DNA from: Prosopocoilus inquinatus
Taxonomy: Eukaryota > Arthropoda > Insecta > Coleoptera > Lucanidae
Direction: 5' to 3'
Assembly (NCBI GenBank): GCA_036172665.1
Contig: CM069870.1
Location: 28,680,001 to 28,744,000, forward strand
DNA: 64,000 bases
Shown in pieces: positions 52,101-57,760 of this stretch (position 1 is its first letter; every line of letters starts with the position of its first letter). Under the pieces are notes generated by a model. That model saw only the letters and a list, made by a program, of their open reading frames with translations. It had not been told where the DNA came from and made no database searches. The position numbers were made by a program, and so were the translations under genes.

Positions 52101-55100
52101 TGGCAAACAAAAAAATAAAAAGGAAAATCCTCGTTATTTACGTCGCCGTTATCGACGTAGGACTGAGTCCGTTAATTTAAATGCTCGTTTCTTACCGACA
52201 AAGGAAATTACTTGCAGCAACGACCTAACAAGATTTTAAAATGCTTCGTTTAGCCATGAAATGCCTTGAGACGACAATTTTGAATGACAGCGGATACTGT
52301 ACACTTTAATAGGAGTATTATTTATTAATTACTAGGGATCAGAAACTTAGGCTTCATGAAGAGTTATTGTACATACCCACATACGTGAATCGAATGTGTC
52401 TAGAGCTTTTGCGATCAAGTATGATGGAAAAACTTCCAAATGTAGAATCAAAAGTGTTTTATTTTGAAATATATGAATTGGTCATTCATAACCACCAAGT
52501 AGTCAGAAATTAAGCAGCCTATTTGACCGAACGTTGAACAAGCTTCGGTAAGGCTATAATATTGGTATTATTCAACTAAAGATAGAGTGTAGCCTTTGCT
52601 CAACTAGACATGAAACCGGCTTTAAAGTATTATTAATATACACGTACGTTTGCCGATTATTATAGGTATGTAGATTAAACACTTTTAGGTCACGTGGTGG
52701 TTTAGTATTTCACAGGTAGGCAACTTTTTATAATCGCTATAACTTTTATAAAAATCCATTTTAAATGCACTGATCCTTACTGATCTAATAACATTATGTT
52801 TTCCCTTTTTTATATTTCAGAGTAACACAAAAGTTAACTGTTTAAGAATCCCTTTTTCAGCAGATTATTTTAACTACGTATATTTTTTGTATTTCAAAAA
52901 AAAGCTTAGAATTTTTTTTTTTTTGAAATGAAAGAATTACCTCTATCCTACCTCTCGAAAAATATTTTTTGCATACAAATCAGAATACACATTTTATTAT
53001 AGTTGTTGCCATTATATTGAATTATTTACTATAAGACTGGTTAAAATAAGGTAACCATTTTTGAAAATCTAAAAAAACTTGACAAATTCCCCAAAATTCC
53101 GAGCCAATAAGGAAGTGTATATTCTATCCAAAGAACTTAATTAAGAAAAAAATGTGCAAGTTCGCATCCACAACTCAAAATTATTTTCAATTATACCAGG
53201 TGTTTCTTTATTAAGAAGAACCAAATTTATCTTTCTTGAATGGAAAACTACACGCATTTTATTTTATTTGAACTTCTTTTAAGTTGAATTATCGTAAGAT
53301 GAACGAGTTACAGTTCGCGAAAGCGACTGTTGTTGTTATAGCCTTTTTACGAAAAGAGAATTTCTCCCATTTTCTCATTTCGTATTTGTATTTTAAACTA
53401 CAAATCGTATCCACTATTTCATTTTCTTTCTTCTTAGATAAACATTGCTTTAAAGCGTGATGAAGTGACAAGTAAATGTCATGTTTAACCACGATGATCA
53501 CAAAATTAAAACGTTTATGTTTTACTGGTTATGAAGGATGTTACTCATTTTCTGATTAATTCGCATAATATTTAAAAGCATAATACTTACGGCAATAATT
53601 CCTAAACGATTGGCATTTTCCCGCGTCGCCAGTTCTTGAATCAGTGGCTCTGTGCTTTGAGTTCCAAAGCTTGCTAGGACATAAGGCTTAAAGGAAGGGT
53701 AAAGAAATTCCTGTACACCGCCACGTCGTCGTAGAAATTGTTCTTCTGTTAACGTATCTCCTGCACTTCTACAATTTTATATTGGGTATTCATATTATGT
53801 CGAATAAAAAAATTCTTCTAGAAAAAAACGTTTATCGAACACGTAAGTAACATAAAATTCCAGCGCCGTAATAGACCTTGGAGGCGTAAATGTGTCAAAT
53901 AATACTGTAAGAAAAGATATTCGTTTAAATATCTTCCAATAACTTCTGAGGTGACGGAACTTTATGATCATGTTACATTCTAATTTCATATTCCTTGATC
54001 TTCAAATATATTCATTTTAATAAAAATAAAATGTATTGGCATTTTTTTTTGTTTTAAAATCGGGGACTTATATAGAAAAAAAAGGATAACACACTAAATT
54101 GATAATATAAAACACTACTCAAAAAATTAACTGGATTTGTTAAAAAAATTGCATTGCCTAAACTTATGGATTTTTAGATCAATGCTCCAACGCACTCTGA
54201 AAGTATCTCCATCCCCTGTTATTACATGAGGTTAAAACAAGATGGACTATTCTGCTCTAAAGTAATTAATTGAAATTTTATTTAATTATAAACCAATTTT
54301 AAATATATGTTTCCTACAGCACTCAATTGTAATTTAAGAAGTATAATCTGTACTTAAAAATTTCTTTTAAAAATAGAATTTTTGTAACAGAATGTTATTT
54401 GCATTTACATCAGATCTCAGATACGCACCATAAGTCAATTCGTTCGATATATTTTAGTGGTCCTCTCCATTTGTTGATTAGTATAAGTAGGAATTTGAGA
54501 AAGATGAATTCGTTTTAGGAGTAGGACTTAAAAAGGTTTTATTGATTTTAATCAATTCTGGTGGCAATTATTTATTGTGTACCTGTAGCCTAAACTAGCT
54601 ATAACCCGTCCAAGTTCGGTACTTTGCAGATAGCAATGATCAGCATCAGTTATCAGAGAATTCAGATATTCATCGTAAGTCTTGTATGCTATTAGTCTTC
54701 TATCTGCTTCTATCTGTGGTGTTGCTCCTTTCTCGTCTACCATGTCTACTTAACGCTTTGTTAAAAGCGTTAATAATTTTTTTTTCCTGGAGTTATACAA
54801 AAGTTTCCATATTGTAGAAAATGTCTGAGTGACATTTAACATGACTCGTTGCTTATTACATATAAACTGAAGCCTACTATATCAAAATTAAAAGAATTTG
54901 CGGTAAATTCTTGCTCAATTTGCGTTTGCAGGGTATTAAAATAATTTGTAATCTGCCACTTTAGTTTCTTTTCCATATTACTTAAAAAATATATATTTTT
55001 AAATTAATTATTTTAATAAAGAAAGAAGTTGTTCCATAAAGTCCTTGGAGACAATTCTATCGACAATGGTTTCTAAGGATATGATTATGAAAACGGCCAT

Positions 55101-56381
55101 GGGCATAAAGGTAAACATAATTTCGAATCTAGAAAGTAAAAATAATATCTGTATGCAATAATACAATTTAAATGATTAATATTTTTGTTTAATTAATTGG
55201 AGGCACTAAGTGAAGGGCACAAGGCGTCGATAGTCATGTCGTCATATGGGTTTAAGACATAAAATTCCATGGCGGCTCAACATCTAAAATCTTATGAGCA
55301 TATGTTAATCCTTACTTGAAGTCGACTCTTGTGCGATGAAAATTAGTTTTTAAAACTGTAAAGAACGCTCAACGTTTCACCATCGTTTGATAGATTCATC
55401 AGAAGTTAATCTTTACGTAGCTTTTGACTTACAGGATGTCAAAAAAAATATTTTCGTTCACTTAATAATAAAATAAACACTCAATTTTTTCCATTAATTT
55501 GAAATATTTTTGCCTTGTATAAATTTATACATTATTATTATATTTTCTTCTCGGTCAAATCTTAAAACTTAATATTGTCTAATAGTACTTAACAGCAAAC
55601 ACGCCTAAGCGGTTAGACCTTTCTCGAGGAGCTAGCTCCTACTTCCAATGAAAGTGAGTCTGTGAAAGGTATTCCTTCGCTAGCCCGTACATTAAGCTTA
55701 AAAGACGAATAGAGGAATTCTTTTACAGCACTCAACCGGCTTTCAAATTCTTCCACGAATTCTTGCAGTAATATGCATGTTTAGTAGTACAATACAAAAT
55801 ATTCAGAAGTATTCTAATAATAGTATTGAGAGTACGTCTAAGAATCTCTCGTCACGGTGAACCCAGTAATCATGTTTCATGATTCAATTATTAAAGTAAT
55901 TCTATTCTGATATATGTTATTCAGAAAGTGCACTTTTTACAACAGCATAAGATGCCCTAAAATATCAGTTGACAGATCGAATAATTTGAACTGCAGTATA
56001 ACGTAATCAGTAGTTACAAACATCAATACTGTATGTACTAATTGATGTTAATTTATCAATATCAAATTTACTAGATCTACAGTTATTTATTTAATTGTAT
56101 TTAAAATTTAAATTGGGGATCTTCTTTAGCAAAAATAAAGTAAAATTATTTTGAAGAGAATGAAATTGGTGTTGCTTGTTTTTAAGTTTCGTCTTTTCAG
56201 CAGATAGCTTTTCAAAATTAATATAATTTTTTTTTAATTATTTGCAGGAAACGCCTTGCAATAATTCAGTATGTTTGGGAAGTCTTATGAGACAAGGAGG
56301 ACCATCGAAAGTACGAAGCCCTTCCGAAGTTCTGTCGCAAGCAAAAGCTTTCTTGGACCAGTACTTTACTTCAATAAGAAG
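16067..56381 (+). CDS. Nos: Nitric oxide synthase gene, 5' part (two alternative first exons plus exon 2)
   Basis: NOS oxidises L-arginine to nitric oxide and citrulline as a haem- and BH4-dependent dimer fused to a flavin reductase; in insects it serves neuronal signalling and immunity. Seen here: exon 1A (16067-16159) or exon 1B (25253-25345), then exon 2 (56248-56381). Both first exons end in phase 0 at good donors (GTAAGT, GTATGT), and exon 2 opens in phase 0 after TTTGCAG, so either joins cleanly. The joined start gives about 75 residues ending in the DQY-x5 helix that precedes the oxygenase core. Cys35 and Cys40 (C-x4-C) match the zinc tetrathiolate cysteines at the NOS dimer interface. 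Known insect NOS proteins are over 1,000 residues, so most of the protein lies past the right edge; I found no further exon between 56382 and 64000. The intron from 1B is about 31 kb and contains CFAP299 on the other strand. Joining 1A and 1B to exon 2 is inference from phase and family alignment. Confidence 0.8.
16618..16760 (-). pseudogene. Possible Tc1/mariner transposase C-terminus
   Basis: - strand CIRKQESLFRGTRLCVANDGRHVKQLL resembles the RRL-x-C-x4-G-x-H-x-E-x-LL tail of Tc1/mariner-superfamily transposases, ending in TAA. No catalytic part found. Confidence 0.35.
16943..17059. repeat. Short inverted repeat
   Basis: ATAACTTTCTAGATTTTTAT...ATTATTGGCTT against its reverse complement, ~40-bp arms, ~37-bp centre. 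Confidence 0.6.
17493..17539 (+). ncRNA. Hammerhead ribozyme, 17-kb insertion unit 1
   Basis: Core CTGAAGA 17499-17505, GUC 17531-17533, all stems as in the reference. Confidence 0.86.
17807..17853 (+). ncRNA. Hammerhead ribozyme, 17-kb insertion unit 2
   Basis: Core CTGAAGA 17813-17819, GUC 17845-17847. One outer stem change (CGACC for CGAGC), outside the core. Confidence 0.86.
18523..19560. mobile_element. Inverted-repeat element inserted in the older satellite
   Basis: The left arm at 18535-18592 (TTACACTA...CTGATTTT...ATTTTGAATTTGA) is matched in reverse complement at 19508-19555. It interrupts the 272-bp repeat unit (GCCACA.../...GGATGG on either side). A SINE lies inside. No coding remnant recognised. 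Confidence 0.5.
18731..19021 (+). mobile_element. tRNA-derived SINE, copy 1
   Basis: Pol III B box GGTTCCAGTC at 18787-18796 about 30 bp after an A-box-like GTGGTAAGG; body GGAAGTAACAAAG...GCTCCTGAGG...CAAGTCTATGACTTA; ends CACAGATTTAAAAAAAAATTG. Same family as 29220-29474. Confidence 0.72.
19570..19950 (+). repeat. Older 272-bp relative of the retrozyme repeat
   Basis: GGATGG...TAACAAA...CTATCTGTCATCCTGAC recurs at 19577 and 19849 (272 bp apart). The unit aligns to the 312-bp monomer (CTCGAGCTAC, GAAGAA, ACAGCTGTATAGAGG, GCAATCGAAACTGACTTG). The ribozyme is broken: stem II and GAAA are deleted and the cleavage triplet reads GUA. A partial unit lies at about 18455-18525. Confidence 0.6.
20339..20832. 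mobile_element. 494-bp foldback MITE with TA duplication
   Basis: CCAGGGTAAATGTCCACAA... and ...GAAGATTTACTCTGG, TA at 20337-20338 and 20833-20834; arms of about 200 bp share GTATGTGATACACTTTTT and AAGTGGTCATAACTTATTAA. No coding. Confidence 0.7.
21766..21982. mobile_element. ~217-bp MITE with ~60-bp terminal repeats
   Basis: CAGTTCAATTCAGGAACGAA...ATACGGAACTCGTCTATTTCA is matched in reverse complement at about 21922-21982. TA-like ends; internal AT-rich, no coding. Confidence 0.62.
22443..23417 (+). pseudogene. Dead mariner (DD34D) transposase
   Basis: Mariner-family cut-and-paste transposase. Readable from EHFRIMIYYDFKKGLSAYDC through the HTH region (ARIYR, GRPPTAVTD), catalytic TGDET (Asp at 22905), HHDNASSHTA, and HPPYSPDLAMCD with 34 residues between the second and third Asp. 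Broken by TGA at 22563, a stop at about 23079, a 1-bp deletion before the last Asp block, and loss of about 20 residues after it (FFLF block missing); the C-terminus IPKEHW...YFEHI ends at 23417. Terminal repeats not located; a retrozyme piece starts right after the stop. Confidence 0.85.
23427..23552 (-). mobile_element. Truncated retrozyme piece next to the dead mariner
   Basis: Starts at terminus A (CATATAAAATAGCG on + strand) ten bases after the mariner stop and ends at GTCAAAGCATAAT. Lacks the ribozyme half. No duplication seen. A second, more diverged terminus-A fragment is at about 23698-23738. Confidence 0.75.
24349..24565 (+). mobile_element. Partial copy of the 50.6-kb MITE
   Basis: CCGGGTGATCAACGG..., GATTGGATACACTAAGAAA, ...ATTAGGGCAGGTTCCATAAGA, with a ~100-bp insertion relative to the other copy; the right terminal repeat is missing. 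Confidence 0.6.
25028..25143 (+). promoter_or_regulatory. Nos exon 1B promoter: CRE, inverted CCAAT, TATA, arthropod initiator
   Basis: Seen: perfect palindromic CRE TGACGTCA at 25028-25035; ATTGG (inverted CCAAT) at 25089-25093; TATATATA at 25108-25115; TCAGT initiator at 25139-25143, with the +1 A at 25141, 33 bp after the TATA start. This is textbook arthropod Pol II spacing. The CRE would make CREB/ATF control plausible, which is known for mammalian neuronal NOS; that link is inference here. Confidence 0.65.
25253..25345 (+). CDS. Nos: Nos alternative first coding exon 1B
   Basis: ATG at 25253, 31 codons, donor GTATGT at 25346 (a weaker donor, GTGGTA, three bases earlier would drop one residue). 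The peptide has KSVCLRH and then TYDSL, matching the NOS N-terminal pattern and exon 1A. Read into exon 2 at 56248 it gives a continuous NOS-like start with no gap relative to the family. A TATA box, an initiator and a perfect CRE lie just upstream, so this is a true first exon with a leader of about 112 nt. A longer upstream in-frame ATG at 25082 exists but lies before the TATA box, so it was not used. Confidence 0.78.
25947..26267 (-). repeat. Unclassified ~0.53-kb repeat, copy C (internally deleted)
   Basis: Both ends are present (CAGGCCTAGGCGC; CCTAGGAATATCCGACCCTTA); about 200 bp lost near 26035. Lies ~600 bp after Nos exon 1B. Confidence 0.62.
26420..27299. mobile_element. PIF/Harbinger-type element with MADF-domain remnant
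   Basis: Perfect TIR AGGTGCGTTTAGATTTGAGC at both ends and TTA target duplication (26417-26419; 27300-27302), the PIF/Harbinger signature. Near the left end the first ~70 bp is repeated at about 26561-26632 (an internal TIR copy). The middle (26808-26999, +) translates to MADF-like pieces, MEWTNKTAS / DYEKLPILWNVKHAKYY / YQELVNKLNIENFDSAEAQK, with one frameshift and a stop. MADF/Myb-like accessory proteins accompany Harbinger transposases; no transposase is left here. Confidence 0.72.
27850..28940 (+). repeat. Two diverged direct copies of a ~0.35-kb unit
   Basis: 27850-28170 and 28550-28940 share in order: TGTCATTTGA, CTAATTAATTTAT, TAGTTTAAT, TCAAA(C/T)GTC-GTCAG, CACATC-GGTTGCAGT, and CTGGTTT(C/G)GACAAA-GTACAGT. 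Family unknown. Confidence 0.5.
29220..29474 (-). mobile_element. tRNA-derived SINE, copy 2
   Basis: On the - strand: A box TGGAGCAGTGGTAA (29464-29451), B box GGTTCGAACC (29440-29431, perfect), then the family body and A-rich tail at 29220. It contains an open frame of 71 codons on the + strand, a shadow of the SINE. Confidence 0.78.
29881..29996 (+). other. Possible orphan exon ending at a strong donor
   Basis: An open + frame reads FISKEEIRRIRGELLKKGKL...LREHMG into GTAAGC; higher GC than its flanks; a possible acceptor (CTGACAG) at about 29888. No family recognised and phase does not fit Nos exon 2. May equally be a 5' UTR ending ATGGG, or chance. Confidence 0.25.
30270..30495. mobile_element. 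Inverted pair of hammerhead-like repeats
   Basis: Left arm (-) and right arm (+) share CAAGTTGT(C/T)AACA, GGGTC...AATAAGA or GGTCCAGTAAGACC, AACGTACGTC and ATAACTCC. Left: CCGAUGG, stem II GGUC/GACC, GAAA, ACGU, GUA. Right: CUAAUGA (30412-30418), stem II half lost. Both point outward. Core changes predict no activity. Confidence 0.45.
30496..33716. other. Intergenic/Nos intron, nothing recognised
   Basis: AT-rich DNA between the 30.3-kb element and the CFAP299 3' end; CAGGGTGTTGAAAAATTCTTTTG at 31254 may be a transposon end. Confidence 0.4.
33717..33722 (-). promoter_or_regulatory. CFAP299 polyadenylation signal
   Basis: AATAAA on the - strand, about 20 nt after the exon 5 stop. A very short 3' UTR. 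Confidence 0.65.
33741..33911 (-). CDS. CFAP299: CFAP299 exon 5 (terminal)
   Basis: Acceptor TTGTTTTAG, phase 0; 56 codons and TAA. Contains GLLFQNRYDRKVLCVDP and VVLYDH, the conserved C-terminal blocks. 13,551 bp from exon 4. Confidence 0.9.
   Translation of the reverse strand: MIVDPKKGLLFQNRYDRKVLCVDPAMPSGSNSSRIRIQTDMYENVVLYDHVVMQRI
33741..54743 (-). CDS. CFAP299: Cilia- and flagella-associated protein 299 homologue, complete five-exon gene
   Basis: Exons (- strand): 54743-54583, 53768-53591, 47808-47703, 47554-47463, 33911-33741. Exon lengths 161, 178, 106, 92 and 171 join in frame to 235 codons plus stop, against about 233 for the human protein. Conserved blocks as I recall them for the family: YKTYDEYLNSLIT...YLQ and LGYR (exons 1-2), ATRENANRLG (exon 2), VSGYIDYGERL-x2-ED (exon 3), RPTDLGYYHW (exon 4), GLLF-x6-DRKVLCVDP, then SNSSR, TDMY and VVLYDH (exon 5). 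All introns are GT-AG: 814, 5,782, 148 and 13,551 bp. AATAAA follows the stop by about 20 nt. The family is conserved in ciliated or flagellated animals, linked to sperm flagella; in insects a testis or chordotonal role is expected, which is inference. The gene is nested antisense in the Nos intron, and its fourth intron carries the ribozyme array. Confidence 0.92.
34880..35530 (-). pseudogene. Non-LTR retrotransposon (LINE) reverse transcriptase fragment
   Basis: - strand: WLKSYLFNIVQKVIIRN, GVLQESILRSLLFVQYLNDL (GVPQGSILGPLLF block), LNYASDASITVIGKNF (YADD changed to YASD), and the C-terminal KLYNSLPGHLKTLKNHQQF. Stops and one or two frame changes. Jockey/CR1-like by these motifs. Confidence 0.75.
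35657..35832. mobile_element. Harbinger-type MITE C
   Basis: TIR GG(C/G)T(T/C)AATTCTCACA(T/C)GG with GCGCGTC inside, TTA duplications at 35654-35656 and 35833-35835. 176 bp, no coding. Confidence 0.65.
35840..38539. other. CFAP299 intron 4, nothing recognised
   Basis: AT-rich; a less AT-rich patch at 37130-37440 could be regulatory but shows no exon. Confidence 0.35.
38540..39440. repeat. A-rich degenerate minisatellite-like block
   Basis: AAAGATGGCAATCAATC(G/T)A(T/C)GAGATGAAAATGTAAAATGAATTAAACTCAAATCGAGTGAAAGCAA, or shorter variants, occurs twice almost exactly (about 39070 and 39318); related A-rich phrases fill the rest. It ends at the retrozyme array. Confidence 0.55.
39502..39515. repeat. 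Target-site duplication, left copy (array at 39.5-41.6 kb)
   Basis: 14-bp exact match to 41614-41627; bases on both sides of the match differ between copies. Confidence 0.85.
39570..39616 (-). ncRNA. Hammerhead ribozyme, array unit 1
   Basis: Identical core, stems and GUC site to the reference copy; cleavage falls between 39576 and 39575 on the - strand. Confidence 0.87.
39882..39928 (-). ncRNA. Hammerhead ribozyme, array unit 2
   Basis: Identical to unit 1, 312 bp further on. Confidence 0.87.
40194..40240 (-). ncRNA. Hammerhead ribozyme, array unit 3
   Basis: Identical to unit 1. Confidence 0.87.
40506..40552 (-). ncRNA. Hammerhead ribozyme, array unit 4
   Basis: Identical to unit 1. Confidence 0.87.
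40818..40864 (-). ncRNA. Hammerhead ribozyme, array unit 5
   Basis: As unit 1 except one stem I change (UUUCUA), which unpairs the base next to the core; likely weaker. Confidence 0.82.
41067..41113 (+). ncRNA. Type I hammerhead ribozyme (reference copy)
   Basis: Stem I inner: UUUCUG (41067-41072) with CAGAGG (41108-41113), six pairs with two G-U. Core CUGAAGA (41073-41079) fits CUGANGA. Stem II AGCCC/GGGCU (41080-41084, 41091-41095) with loop CAAGCA. GAAA 41096-41099. Stem III is ACAGCUGU (41099-41106), a perfect palindrome with no loop, so it is stable only as a double hammerhead between two units. Cleavage follows GUC at 41107. Outer stem I pairs 41048-41061 with 41117-41130 (13 of 14, with G-U) across a 5/3-nt internal loop, and pairing extends outward to about 41033/41150. 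Internal loop and loop II are placed for the tertiary contact of natural hammerheads. Confidence 0.88.
41379..41423 (+). ncRNA. Hammerhead ribozyme copy, probably inactive
   Basis: Same layout as the reference but two bases are lost in stem III (GAAAGCTGTC in place of GAAACAGCTGTC), destroying the palindrome, and stem II has a C-to-G change. Confidence 0.75.
41614..41627. repeat. Target-site duplication, right copy (array at 39.5-41.6 kb)
   Basis: 14-bp exact match to 39502-39515. Confidence 0.85.
42811..44161 (-). mobile_element. Degenerate Tc1-like element (DD34E) with terminal repeats
   Basis: TIRs TACTGACTGACAAAG... and ...TTTTGCCAGTCAGTA, flanked by TA (42809-42810, 44162-44163). The - strand transposase is readable in pieces: RRLRLLAVRNRFF and MVWKK (about 43700), VRGTMNAQRC, FLDNARPHIG (catalytic Asp), LPWPPRSSNLAPIQCVWD (Glu replaced by Gln in NPIE), end near 42930. 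Several frameshifts. Lies in CFAP299 intron 4, same strand. Confidence 0.78.
44162..45195. other. CFAP299 intron 4, nothing recognised
   Basis: A lysine/asparagine-rich 94-codon frame at 44790 looks like AT-driven chance. Confidence 0.35.
45208..45629. mobile_element. Retrozyme insertion with one ribozyme unit and inverted piece
   Basis: 45208-45351 runs on the - strand from terminus A; at about 45352 it flips and runs + to terminus B (TTTTTCTAAAAT). Exact 12-bp duplication GTTTCATTTAAA at 45196-45207 and 45630-45641. Same architecture as the 17- and 40-kb insertions but with termini A and B exchanged. Confidence 0.86.
45528..45574 (+). ncRNA. Hammerhead ribozyme, 45-kb insertion
   Basis: Core CTGAAGA 45534-45540, GUC 45566-45568, stems identical to the reference copy. 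Confidence 0.86.
46932..47329. mobile_element. Inverted insertion with decayed outward hammerhead motifs
   Basis: Arms about 46932-47087 and 47142-47329 (shared TAAATTCCTGGTTCGTAAA, AATAAATAGGCTG(T/C)GTACA). - strand left arm: CUGAUGA (47021-47015), GAAACGU, U17, and a perfect UUGUA/UACAA stem I (47026-47022 with 46988-46984); stem II is weak. The right arm keeps stem II but its core is CUGGUCA. ATTCAAAAATTTAAAA (46916) and ATTCAAAATTTAAAA (47330) flank it, a likely TSD with one-base slippage. Confidence 0.55.
47463..47554 (-). CDS. CFAP299: CFAP299 exon 4
   Basis: Acceptor TTATTTCAG, completes the Gly codon, then NKKIWPRPTDLGYYHW; ends NYK at donor GTACGT, phase 0. Only 148 bp of intron separates it from exon 3. 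Confidence 0.88.
47703..47808 (-). CDS. CFAP299: CFAP299 exon 3
   Basis: Acceptor TTCCGTAG; starts TIIFLRHFTKTG and contains EVSGYIDYGERL, the best conserved block. Donor GTCAGT; ends one base into a Gly codon. 35 codons plus 1 nt. Confidence 0.9.
47809..50651. other. CFAP299 intron 2, nothing recognised apart from short frames
   Basis: A 62-codon + frame at 48673 has a hydrophobic start but no exon signals. 49600-49800 is less AT-rich and could be regulatory. Confidence 0.35.
50654..50921. mobile_element. 268-bp MITE, TA-flanked
   Basis: TIR CCGGGTGATCAACGGAATTC.../...GAATTCTGTTAATCGCATGG, about 40 bp imperfect; TA at 50652-50653 and 50922-50923. The left ~200 bp matches 24349-24565. Confidence 0.62.
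50924..53590. other. CFAP299 intron 2, nothing recognised
   Basis: AT-rich; 52060-52260 is less AT-rich, with GCGATCGGG and palindromic CGTCGCCGTTATCGACG, perhaps regulatory. Confidence 0.35.
53591..53768 (-). CDS. CFAP299: CFAP299 exon 2
   Basis: Acceptor ATTGTAG then AAGTGCAGG; the nearer AG at GTGCAG breaks the frame with exon 1, while this one restores LGYRSAGDTLTEEQF. Ends LGIIA at donor GTAAGT, phase 0. Adds 60 codons including the shared first one. Confidence 0.88.
54583..54743 (-). CDS. CFAP299: CFAP299 exon 1
   Basis: ATG at 54743-54741; 53 codons plus two bases; donor GTACAC after LGY-AG. Contains KTYDEYLNSLIT, the conserved N-terminal block. This Met is used because it is the first in the open frame and gives near-exact family length. 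Confidence 0.88.
55330..55410 (-). mobile_element. Single copy of the 9-kb hammerhead-like repeat
   Basis: - strand CUGAUGA (55402-55396), imperfect stem II, GAAA (55378-55375), CGUU, GAGCG; downstream sequence matches the 9.03-kb element (TTTACAGTTTTAAAAACTAATTTTCATCG, CACAAGAG). Core intact; stem I only three pairs. Confidence 0.5.
55594..55761 (-). pseudogene. Decayed paralogue of CFAP299 exon 2
   Basis: On the - strand, just upstream of CFAP299, translation gives EEFESRLSAVKEFLYSSFKL, then after a frameshift RERSNRLGVFA. This matches exon 2 (VQEFLYPSFKP...TRENANRLGIIA) in order and spacing. The donor position reads GTTAAG rather than GTAAGT, and one frame change is needed near the middle. 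No partner exons were found nearby. Likely the remnant of a tandem duplication; a diverged second gene with exons outside the window is possible. Confidence 0.6.
56248..56381 (+). CDS. Nos: Nos exon 2 (zinc-cysteine exon)
   Basis: A 134-bp exon between acceptor TTTGCAG (ends 56247) and donor GTAAGA (56382). It encodes ETPCNNSVCLGSLM, a charged linker, then EVLSQAKAFLDQYFTSIR, ending two bases into the next codon. CxxxxC followed by xGS[LI]M, and an (A)xxFxDQY(F/Y)xSI(K/R) helix, are diagnostic of NOS just before the oxygenase core. Codon use is more GC-balanced than the surrounding intron. The next exon is not in the window. Confidence 0.9.
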
Positions 56382-57758
56382 GTAAGAATTAAAACTAAAT
56401 TCAATCGTCAACAATTAAACCAATACATTATTGTACATTTTTAACTTAACGAATAAAGTTTTGCATCACGATTTAAAAATAATGACCCTTGGATAAAAAC
56501 TAAAGGCTGAGCCATTTAACTTTCTTTTAAGTTACCGGTAAATTAAGTGAAAGAAAAAGCCTATACTAAATGTTACGCATCTCTTTTGAATTAAATAAAA
56601 TGATTGCAGCTATCTCAATAATATGAAGAGAATGTAGTCAGAGTCAAACAAATTATTTTATAAATGTATTTGAAGTATTAAACATTACTTATTATAAAAA
56701 ATTATCAACTAATATACCATTTTTAACTCCAGGGAAATTGGAATTTAATACTCTAGATTCGCTACATAAAGTATCCTGAAAAATCTGAGAAGAAAGACAT
56801 CAGTAACTTCCTTGATATACCAACCTTTAGCAGATATCTGTAACATTTACACAAAATGAAAATGTTTAAGTCATTCTCATCTTAATTTTCAGATAGTAAG
56901 ACTATTGCCAGCAGCTATAGTGTTCTATCTGCATTTTTATATTCCATGGAAATCGTGAATACAAATACAAATAAATGCGTCAAGATGATTAGTTAGAACA
57001 TTCTATTGTTAGTCATGTTACCTAGTTACCTTTAAACTGTACAGTATGAAGTCAAAACGAAACTTTCAGAAGAAAATGTAGATGGAACACTATAATTCTC
57101 AGGTGATGATAGGTCTTTTTCTGTTCCCTGTTTACTAAAAGTTCTGGAAGCGATAATGGCTAAACGTATAATAATGTAGTTCTTTAACATACCTAATCAC
57201 TCATCAGTTTAGTTTTCGTCTTGCAAGAAGTGTTATTCTGAGTAGTCTAGGAATTATATCTTTAGCATAAAGGGCCATTGTATGAAGTAAGTCTAAATTA
57301 ACATATTCTATTTGTGTACGTGCAGACATATGTACTCTTTGGTACGTGCCATTGTTAACTTTATCGAATTACATCTAACGACAACGACGTGTGTCAACTC
57401 AAATATAACTTCATAAGTGGTTTGTTCTGACAAATCTAATAAGCGCGTCCGGCCTGGAGATCTCTCCTTGTAGTCTGGCCCCGTAAATTTCATTGTTACA
57501 GCTCGCAACAACTAACAACGAATGTGATACGTTAGTGTTACGAAAAAAAATGCGTATATCAAGTTTCTCTTGTATAAAAAAATAACTAATGACATTAATA
57601 AAGTCGTACTAATCCGAAGTTTACACCTCTCATAGTCCACACGGTTTTATAAAACAATTCTTAATATTATTCTTGAATTTTACCAACAGAGCGATTTGGA
57701 TTGGAAAATATTGGAAGATTTTCGAAAATTAATTCTAGGAATATTTAAAATTTAGTCG
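56382..57758 (+). other. Nos intron 2, no further Nos exon seen
   Basis: Scanned for the next NOS block (W-R-N-A-x-R-C-I-G-R) without success here or to the right edge. Confidence 0.5.
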
Positions 57759-57760
57759 TA

